26,145 nt of DNA from Thermoanaerobaculales bacterium. GTDB taxonomy: Bacteria; Acidobacteriota; Thermoanaerobaculia; Thermoanaerobaculales; Sulfomarinibacteraceae. Made by a program: the position numbers and the translations under genes. Location of the stretch: the NCBI GenBank assembly GCA_029932545.1, contig JAOZPW010000013.1, positions 1 to 26,145 on the forward strand, written 5' to 3'. Shown piece by piece: positions 16,043-22,837 of the stretch (position 1 is its first letter; every line of letters begins with the position of its first letter). Under the pieces are notes generated by a model. It was not told where the DNA came from. It saw only the letters and a list, made by a program, of their open reading frames with translations, and did not search any database.

Positions 16043-16933
16043 TCACCCCGCAACCAGTAGCGCAACGCCGACCACTGCAATTACCGTACCGATCAAACCC
16101 CGCACCGACGGCCACCGTCGTTCGACGACCGACTGGACCACCAAGCTGAATATCGGTGGCGTTGCCAACAGTACAGCCGCCACCGAAGCCGGCGCCCAGG
16201 CCACCCCGGCCATCATCAGGAGCATCGCCAGATAGGTGCCGAAGAAAGAAGCCAGGACCATTCGTGGAAGCGTCTTGGGGTCCGACACCGCCCTCCGCGC
16301 CCGATCCAGACCGCCAACCGCCAGAGCGACGGCAATCAACCCTGCCGCCCCGACGCCCATACGGAGGAAGGTCGCCGGCAGGACTGGAACCGAGGCCATG
16401 CCAAATTTTGCGACTACCACACCGGTACCCTGACCACACGCCGCCAACAGACCGAATGCCACTCCGACACCGATCCGCCCGCCCCGGATTTCAGTGTTAT
16501 TCGTGCTGCCGGTGAGGACAACGATGACACCGGCCAGAATCACCAAAGACGCCACAAGTTGCATCGTGCCCAGGGTCTCTCCCAGCGGCCACGCCAGGGC
16601 CGCCGCAAACGCCGGGGCCATGGTCTGGAGCAGCAGACTGCGATGAACGCCAAGATGCTTGACCGCCGCAAACAGGGCCGTATCACCAACAGTCAGACCA
16701 ATGATGCCGGAAAGAGCCACCAACGACAGATCAATCCCGGAGGCAGCGCCGAAGGCCCCCCACCCTCCCAACACCAGAAGTGTCAGGCCCAGAAGTACCG
16801 TTGCGAAGGCGCATTTGAACAGGTTGGCCGCCCGCGCGCCGTGACGGGCGATCGGAAGGGCAAATATCTGAACCGCCACTGCCCACAACAGGGAGGCACT
16901 CAGACACGCAGCTTCACCGAGAGGTATCGACAT
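16043..16933 (-). CDS. EamA/DMT-superfamily transporter
   Basis: 296 residues with ten predicted membrane helices in two similar halves, the layout of EamA-type drug/metabolite transporters (each half an EamA repeat). Examples are the first helix LSASLLWAVAVQIFALPIA, LVALSGIIGLTVGDTALFAA in half one, and SVAAVLLATPPIFSLVVQSV with a second VVERRWPSVRGLIGT in half two. The substrate cannot be told; relatives export amino acids, nucleosides or other metabolites. I start at ATG 16933 (MSIPLGEAACL), where the first helix begins; a longer frame to 17032 would overlap the divergent macroglobulin gene. There is no Shine-Dalgarno at a usable distance, but a TACACT box lies 7 bases upstream. Only 41 bases separate it from the divergent start. 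Confidence 0.88.
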   Translation of the reverse strand: MSIPLGEAACLSASLLWAVAVQIFALPIARHGARAANLFKCAFATVLLGLTLLVLGGWGAFGAASGIDLSLVALSGIIGLTVGDTALFAAVKHLGVHRSLLLQTMAPAFAAALAWPLGETLGTMQLVASLVILAGVIVVLTGSTNNTEIRGGRIGVGVAFGLLAACGQGTGVVVAKFGMASVPVLPATFLRMGVGAAGLIAVALAVGGLDRARRAVSDPKTLPRMVLASFFGTYLAMLLMMAGVAWAPASVAAVLLATPPIFSLVVQSVVERRWPSVRGLIGTVIAVVGVALLVAG

Positions 16934-16940
16934 GCCCGAG

Positions 16941-16946
16941 AGTGTA
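16941..16946 (-). promoter_or_regulatory. Candidate -10 element (TACACT) of the EamA gene
   Basis: TACACT on the minus strand, 7 bases before the ATG at 16933; mirrors the TACACT of the divergent gene. Confidence 0.45.
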
Positions 16947-16962
16947 CCTCCGTTGCGTTCTG

Positions 16963-16968
16963 TACACT
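16963..16968 (+). promoter_or_regulatory. Candidate -10 element (TACACT) of the macroglobulin gene
   Basis: TACACT, 6 bases before the ATG at 16975, no Shine-Dalgarno. Any -35 of each of the two divergent promoters would lie within or next to the other gene's start. Confidence 0.45.
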
Positions 16969-16974
16969 GGGGCC

Positions 16975-19900
16975 ATGACAAAGAATGCTTTTGACGACAC
17001 GCACGCCCAATTCGTTTTCCGGGCCCTGACAATTCGGTCCCTGATTTTGCTGGTGGTCACAGTAATCGCCCTGCTGCCGACGGCATGCTCACGGCAGAAG
17101 GAAAGTCCTCCGGAGGTCATTGTGGCCCACAGCGAAGGGGTGATCTCGGCCGCCGATCCCATCAGGGTCCGTTTCGCCCGGGATGTGGCGTCGGAGGAGA
17201 GCCTCGGCGCCGAGGTATCGCCCTCGCCGGTGCGGCTTCGCCCCAAAGTCGAAGGTATAGCCCGCTGGACGGCGCCGGATGTCCTGACTTTTGAGCCTGC
17301 ATCACCACTCAGAGGCGGTGAACACTACGAGGTCCGCGTCGATCTCGCTGCGATCATTGAAGATCGAGAAGACACCTTCAGCTTCGACCTTGAGGTGATG
17401 GAACAGAGCCTGGAAATTTCAATAGCGGGTCTGGAAACCACCGGCGAGAGCGACGAACTCCGTCTCCAAGGCATGCTCCAGACGGCGGACATCGCCGACA
17501 GCGGAGCGGTGGAACGGACCCTCAGCGCCACCCTTGACGGCACGAGTTTGCCTCTTGCATGGGCCCACGCCTCCGGTGGACGGCGCCACGATTTTACCGT
17601 CGAGGCTGTGACCCGTAATGAGCAGGATCAGTCCATCCACCTCGAGTGGGACGGTTCACCCATCGGCGCCCACTCCAAAGGAAAACGGGAAATCAACGTC
17701 GTCAGACGAGGCCTCTTCGTCATCACCGGCGCCAGGGCGGTGCATCAGGGAAATAAATACATCGAGATACGCTGCAGCGGCAATGTCGATGCGGAGCAGG
17801 ATCTGCTGGGTCTGATTGAAATCGGCGGGCATGAGGATCTCCGGTTCGAGATCAGCGGCAACGTCATCACGGTCTTCGCCACCGGCGGATGGGAGGACGA
17901 GGAAGAGCTTCTGATCGACAGGGGCCTGCGTTCCGAAGGGGGGCAACAATTGGGTACACCCTTCGAACAGACACTGCACTTTCGACCACCCCTGCCCTCC
18001 GTAAAATTTGCATCGAAAGGCGTCATCATCCCCTCGACCAACGGCCTGAGCCTGCCGATCGAAGTCACCGCATTACGAGCGATCGAGATCGAGGCCTCCC
18101 AGGTCTTTGAGGACAATCTGCCCCAGTTTTTCCAGGTCAACTCAATCTCCGAGACCGACGAACTGCGGCGCGTCGGCCGGGTGATCTGGAAGCAGAGGAT
18201 TGTCCTCGACGACGACGATTCCCTGGGTGAGAGCCGACGTTTCGGGCTGGATCTTTCGCCACTGGTCACACAATCCCCAGGCGGCCTCTACCACCTGAAG
18301 ATCCGTTTCACCCGGGGTGATATCGACTTCGAGTGTTCGGATGCTGTCGATTTTCCGATGCCGGTCCCGGAGGATGCCTCGTGGGACGAGGAGGAGTCTT
18401 CCCTTTGGGATCTATGGGGAGACAGCTCGGAATTTTCCTGGTCGGACCTTTTTGAAAACCGCAATGATCCCTGCCATCCTGGTTATTACGACTCTTATTA
18501 TGACCACAACATCGAGATCGAGCAGAATGTCCTGCTCTCCAATCTGGGCCTGATCGCCAAGGCCGGCGAGGGCGGCGGTGTGTTCGTCCTCGTTACCGAT
18601 CTCAGGACCGCCAAACCGCTTGCAGGCATCGGTGTCACTCTCTTGGACTACCAACAGCAGGTGATGACTTCGGGCACGACCGGCGCCGATGGCATGTTCC
18701 GGTTTGACGCTTCCGATGACCCCTTTCTCATCGTCGCCCAAAGCGGCGATCAGGTGGGCTACCTCAAATTGCACGACGGCCAGGCGCTTTCCATGAGCCG
18801 TTTCGACATTGCCGGCGCCAAGATCACCCAGGGTCTCAAGGGCTTCATCTACGCCGAGCGCGGGGTGTGGCGCCCCGGCGATCGCATGCACCTTGGATTC
18901 ATCCTCCACGACCCCGAAGGACGGATTCCTTCAGATCATCCCGTCGTATTTGAGCTCCGTAATCCTCAGGATCAACTGGTCCGGAGGGAGACACAGAAAG
19001 CCACTGAGGGGCAGTTCTTTATCTTTGAACCCCAGACGGATGCCGACGCTCCAACCGGGGAATACCGGGTTACGGTCCGTCTCGGAGGAACCACCTTCGA
19101 AAAGGCCCTCAAAGTCGCCATGGTTCGGCCGAACCGTCTTCGGATCGCCTTGGAAAGTGACGCCCCCGAGATCAGGGCGCCTGAATCGCGCCTGAAGGGT
19201 CTCCTCGAGGCCTCATGGCTGCACGGCGCCGAGGCCGGAGGACTCGAGGCCCGTATCGACGCCCGGTTGGTGTCCATGACCACCGAATTCAAGGAACGGC
19301 CGGACTTCGTCTTCGACGACCCAACCCGCAGCGTGGACTCTGAAGAAATCACTATTATGGATGATCACCTGGATCAACACGGCCGTATCCGCCTGAATAA
19401 CGAAATTCCCGTCGAAGCAGCGGCGCCCGGGAAACTGGCCGCCATCCTGACGACCCGGGTCTTCGAACGCGGTGGCGCCTTTTCCATCAACGAAACCACC
19501 ATGCCGGTCTCCCCCTACGAGCATTACGTTGGGCTACGAACCGAACCCGGGGATGCCACTCGGGGCATGCTTCTGACCGACACCGATCATCGAGTCGACC
19601 TGGCCCTCCTGGACCAGGAGGGGCGTCCCGTCCATGGAGAGGTCAACGTCAGTCTCCATAAGATCTCCTGGCGCTGGTGGTGGGAGAAAGGCGGCGACGA
19701 GGGTCTGGTTGACTTCGCACAATCATCTTCACTGCAACCGATTATTTCCGAGACGGTGCATTTGGTGGGCGGTGAGGGTTCGTGGAACTTCTCCATCGCC
19801 TACCCCGAATGGGGGCGGTTTCTGCTCTTGGCCGAAGATCCCGAGGGCGGCCACCGAACGGGCAAGGTGATCTACATCGACTGGCCCGGTTGGGCGGGCA

Positions 19901-22527
19901 AGGCCCGAAAGGGCGCCGGAGATTCTGCCGAGGTTCTCAGTCTCTCCTCGGACCAGGAGAACTACGTCGTTGGAGACGAGGTTCAGATCAGTATTCCATC
20001 GGCGGCCCCCGGCAAAATTCTGGTCAGCCTGGAAAAGGGCACGACTATTCTCCGCACGGATCTCATCGACGCCCAGGCGGAGAGAACGCCCTATCACTTC
20101 ACCGTAACCGAAGAGATGACGCCCAATATCTACCTGGTCATCAGCTTCATCCAACCGCACGAACACCCCGAAAATGATCTCCCGATCCGCATGTATGGCG
20201 TACTGCCGATCAATGTCAACAACCCTGGTAGCCGGTTGGAACCCCTAATCGAGGCGCCGAAGTCCTTCAAACCTGAGACAACCGGGAAGATCTCCGTCTC
20301 CGAGGCCAACGGCCGGGCAATGAGCTACACCGTGGCCGTCGTCGATGAGGGTCTCCTTGGATTGACGGGATTTGTGACCCCCGATCCCTGGGCCACCTTC
20401 TACCGCCGTGAGGCCCTGGGTGTCCGCACGTGGGATCTTTACAATGACGTCGTCGGCGCCTGGGGCTCGGCCTTGCAGAGCCTGCTGGCGGTTGGCGGCG
20501 GAGAGAGCGGGAAGATCAAGCCCGGGAGCAAGAAGGAACGGCGCTTCCCGCCAATGGTTCGCTTTCTCGGCCCCTTCCACCTCGATGCCGGAAAGACGGC
20601 AACCCACAAAATCGATGTGCCGCTCTACGTCGGTTCGGTTCGAGTCATGGTGGTCGCCGCCGAGGGCCCGGCCTTCGGGCGCGCAGGCAAGGATGTGCCG
20701 GTTCGGAAGAAATTGATGGTCTTGGGCTCCCTGCCCAGACTCCTGGCGCCCGGCGAGAGTCTCCAGTGGCCGATCTCGGTCTTCGTCATGGAGGGCGGCC
20801 CTTCAAAGGTACGCCTTACAGCAGAGACCCAAGGTCCGGTGACGATCGATGGTCAGTCCTCCCAAAACCTTGAATTCTCCGGCCCCGGCGAACAACTGGC
20901 GACCTTTCCCATCACGGTCGGCGAGGGCGAAGGCCCGGCAAAATTTACCATCCAAGCCAAGGGTGGAGGCGAAAACAGTCGGCACGTCATCAACCTCAAT
21001 GTCCGGCGTCCCGCCCGTCCGGTGACAACGGTCAAGCGCCACCGGATGAGCCCCGGCGCCCCCTGGCACACAGCGGTCGCACTTCCTGAAAATAAGACGG
21101 ACCGACACCTCAGGTTGGAAGTCTCCCGGGTCCCGCCGATGGATCTGGGACGAAGACTCGATCAGCTGATCCACTATCCCTACGGCTGTCTGGAGCAAAC
21201 GGTTTCTGCAGCATTCCCCCAACTCTATCTGGGGCGAATCGTCACACTCGGTCCTGATCGGGAGGCGGAGGTCGAAAAGAACATCAGTGCAGCCCTGGAA
21301 AGACTTCGAAAATTCCAACTGCCCGCCGGTGGGATGAGCCTGTGGCCCGTGGCGTCGGGTGGGTTCTGGGCTTCTGCGCCTCGGTATGAGGTAGACCCAT
21401 GGGTGACAACCTACGCCGGTCATTTCCTCCTGGAGGCCAAGCGCGCCGGATACAGAGTCCCCGGTGAGGTGCTCCAACACTGGGAGACCTACCAGCGGAA
21501 GACTGCGCGGCAGTTCTCCTCCGACACCGATGCCGACATCGTTCTTCAGGCCTACCGGCTTCAGACGCTGGCCCTGGGTGGAGCGCCGGAACTCGGTGCG
21601 ATGAACCGTCTACGGGAAACTCCGCGCCTGCCGGCGGTTGCACGCTGGGAGTTGGCGGCAGCCTACGCCTTGGCAGGACGCCCCGAAGCCGGGCAGGCTC
21701 TGGTCGCCAACGCCCCGATGATATTCCGACCCTATCGAGAACTGGGCGGCAACTACGGTAGCGAGATCCGAGATCAGGCCATTGTGCTGGAAGCCCTGAG
21801 GGCACTGGACCGGCAGGAGGGGGCGGCGGACATGGTCGAAAAGCTCTCCTCTGCCCTTAGCAGCGACCGGCCGCTGTCCACTCAGTCGACCGCCTTCGCC
21901 CTGATGGCCATTGCCCGGAACATCGGGAAGACGGATACCAGATGGACTTTCGACGTGACACAGGAGGGTGAGAAAACAGTCCATGTCGAGGCGGTCAAGG
22001 CCGTCGTCGAGCGAGACCTGCCCCCGCTCTCCGGAAATCTTACGGTCATCAATACCTCTGAGGAGACCCTCTACGCAGCGCTCTTCATCCGAGGCATCCC
22101 GGCACGCAACGAAGAGAAAGCAGTCTCACAGGGTCTTATTCTCAAGACATTCTTCGAAGACGGTGACGGCGAGAACATCGACCCCACCCAACTGGATCAG
22201 GGCATGGACTTCCGATATATCGTCGAGTTGAGCAATCCCGAAGACGGTCGCCGCCTGGAGAATCTGGCCTTGAGCACTCCTGTGGCCGAGGGTTGGGAAA
22301 TCCGATCTATCGAGACAGAGGGCATCCTGGATCACCAAGACGTTCGAGACGCACGCGTCGATCTCTTCTTTGACCTGGCAGCGGGGCAGACCCTGAGTAC
22401 CGGAATCTCAATCACTGCGGCTTTCAAGGGTCGGTTCTACCTGCCGATGGTCACAGCCGAGGCAATGTACGATCCCTCGGTTGCCGCCAGGGTACCGGGA
22501 CGGTGGGTGGCGGTGGAGGGGCCGTGA
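16975..22527 (+). CDS. Alpha-2-macroglobulin family protein with thioester (YfhM-like)
   Basis: 1850 residues. Bacterial alpha-2-macroglobulins trap attacking proteases in the periplasm by a bait region and a reactive thioester. The thioester motif is intact: C1405 in YGCLEQT. Other family marks are the N-terminal MG-type beta domains, NDPCHPGYYDSYYD followed by LLSNLGLIAKAGEG, GFIYAERGVWRPGDRMHLGF and VAVVDEGLLGLTGF. The N-terminus has a long polar lead, one hydrophobic helix (SLILLVVTVIALLPTAC) and a Cys suited to lipid attachment, though Pro sits where Leu is usual in the lipobox. An acidic, Trp-rich insert (about 463-490) precedes the DPC motif. The start at 16975 is preferred over GTG 16942 because of the TACACT spacing. 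It is followed by pbpC, the usual partner that would repair peptidoglycan after envelope breach. Confidence 0.95.
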   Translation: MTKNAFDDTHAQFVFRALTIRSLILLVVTVIALLPTACSRQKESPPEVIVAHSEGVISAADPIRVRFARDVASEESLGAEVSPSPVRLRPKVEGIARWTAPDVLTFEPASPLRGGEHYEVRVDLAAIIEDREDTFSFDLEVMEQSLEISIAGLETTGESDELRLQGMLQTADIADSGAVERTLSATLDGTSLPLAWAHASGGRRHDFTVEAVTRNEQDQSIHLEWDGSPIGAHSKGKREINVVRRGLFVITGARAVHQGNKYIEIRCSGNVDAEQDLLGLIEIGGHEDLRFEISGNVITVFATGGWEDEEELLIDRGLRSEGGQQLGTPFEQTLHFRPPLPSVKFASKGVIIPSTNGLSLPIEVTALRAIEIEASQVFEDNLPQFFQVNSISETDELRRVGRVIWKQRIVLDDDDSLGESRRFGLDLSPLVTQSPGGLYHLKIRFTRGDIDFECSDAVDFPMPVPEDASWDEEESSLWDLWGDSSEFSWSDLFENRNDPCHPGYYDSYYDHNIEIEQNVLLSNLGLIAKAGEGGGVFVLVTDLRTAKPLAGIGVTLLDYQQQVMTSGTTGADGMFRFDASDDPFLIVAQSGDQVGYLKLHDGQALSMSRFDIAGAKITQGLKGFIYAERGVWRPGDRMHLGFILHDPEGRIPSDHPVVFELRNPQDQLVRRETQKATEGQFFIFEPQTDADAPTGEYRVTVRLGGTTFEKALKVAMVRPNRLRIALESDAPEIRAPESRLKGLLEASWLHGAEAGGLEARIDARLVSMTTEFKERPDFVFDDPTRSVDSEEITIMDDHLDQHGRIRLNNEIPVEAAAPGKLAAILTTRVFERGGAFSINETTMPVSPYEHYVGLRTEPGDATRGMLLTDTDHRVDLALLDQEGRPVHGEVNVSLHKISWRWWWEKGGDEGLVDFAQSSSLQPIISETVHLVGGEGSWNFSIAYPEWGRFLLLAEDPEGGHRTGKVIYIDWPGWAGKARKGAGDSAEVLSLSSDQENYVVGDEVQISIPSAAPGKILVSLEKGTTILRTDLIDAQAERTPYHFTVTEEMTPNIYLVISFIQPHEHPENDLPIRMYGVLPINVNNPGSRLEPLIEAPKSFKPETTGKISVSEANGRAMSYTVAVVDEGLLGLTGFVTPDPWATFYRREALGVRTWDLYNDVVGAWGSALQSLLAVGGGESGKIKPGSKKERRFPPMVRFLGPFHLDAGKTATHKIDVPLYVGSVRVMVVAAEGPAFGRAGKDVPVRKKLMVLGSLPRLLAPGESLQWPISVFVMEGGPSKVRLTAETQGPVTIDGQSSQNLEFSGPGEQLATFPITVGEGEGPAKFTIQAKGGGENSRHVINLNVRRPARPVTTVKRHRMSPGAPWHTAVALPENKTDRHLRLEVSRVPPMDLGRRLDQLIHYPYGCLEQTVSAAFPQLYLGRIVTLGPDREAEVEKNISAALERLRKFQLPAGGMSLWPVASGGFWASAPRYEVDPWVTTYAGHFLLEAKRAGYRVPGEVLQHWETYQRKTARQFSSDTDADIVLQAYRLQTLALGGAPELGAMNRLRETPRLPAVARWELAAAYALAGRPEAGQALVANAPMIFRPYRELGGNYGSEIRDQAIVLEALRALDRQEGAADMVEKLSSALSSDRPLSTQSTAFALMAIARNIGKTDTRWTFDVTQEGEKTVHVEAVKAVVERDLPPLSGNLTVINTSEETLYAALFIRGIPARNEEKAVSQGLILKTFFEDGDGENIDPTQLDQGMDFRYIVELSNPEDGRRLENLALSTPVAEGWEIRSIETEGILDHQDVRDARVDLFFDLAAGQTLSTGISITAAFKGRFYLPMVTAEAMYDPSVAARVPGRWVAVEGP

Positions 22528-22534
22528 GATTAGC

Positions 22535-22585
22535 GACTTATCCACGAACCGCTTCGAATATTCGAAGCAACTCTGTGGATAAGTC
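22535..22585. repeat. Nested palindrome with two inverted DnaA-box-like sequences
   Basis: The outer arms GACTTATCCAC (22535-22545) and GTGGATAAGTC (22575-22585) are perfect inverted repeats. Inside is a perfect 18-base palindrome, GCTTCGAATATTCGAAGC (22551-22568). The left arm contains TTATCCACG (one off the DnaA box consensus TTATNCACA); the right arm contains an exact TTATCCACA on the minus strand. It starts 8 bases after the macroglobulin stop. Confidence 0.75.
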
Positions 22586-22587
22586 TC

Positions 22588-22617
22588 GCTATCAGCTCTC
22601 AGCTATCAGCTCTCAGC
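22588..22617. repeat. AGCNNTC heptamer repeats
   Basis: A partial CTATC is followed in register by AGCTCTC (22594), AGCTATC (22601), AGCTCTC (22608) and AGC; one isolated AGCCGTC at 22652. It abuts the nested palindrome. Confidence 0.75.
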
Positions 22618-22756
22618 CCACGCCGCCCATTCCCCGAGCCTTTTGGCCGTTAGCCGTCAGCCGGGGCCAACGCGCTCGTTGGGCTTGGGTTTACGCACAG
22701 ATTGATCCGAGCTCCCGCGCGGCAACCGAGACGGTCGCCGACACGAGAGGAATTGC

Positions 22757-22782
22757 ATTGTGGCGGCGGGCGTCTCGCCCGC
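22757..22782 (+). repeat. REP-like hairpin element, copy 2
   Basis: Arms GCGGGCG (22766-22772) and CGCCCGC (22776-22782) with a TCT loop, preceded by ATTGTGGCG. It matches copy 1 (7511-7536) in opposite orientation with one base changed in the loop. Confidence 0.7.
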
Positions 22783-22837
22783 TGCATTCTTGTGACCAAC
22801 GCCAACTATCGAGCGCACTTCCGGGTTCGGCTTGATC

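Larger units (their letters stand above)
22528..22837. other. Repeat-loaded gap between macroglobulin and pbpC
   Basis: 310 bases without a gene. It holds a nested palindrome with DnaA-box-like arms (22535-22585), AGCNNTC heptamers (22588-22617, one more at 22652-22658) and a REP-like hairpin (22757-22782). No clear promoter for pbpC is visible. Confidence 0.7.
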
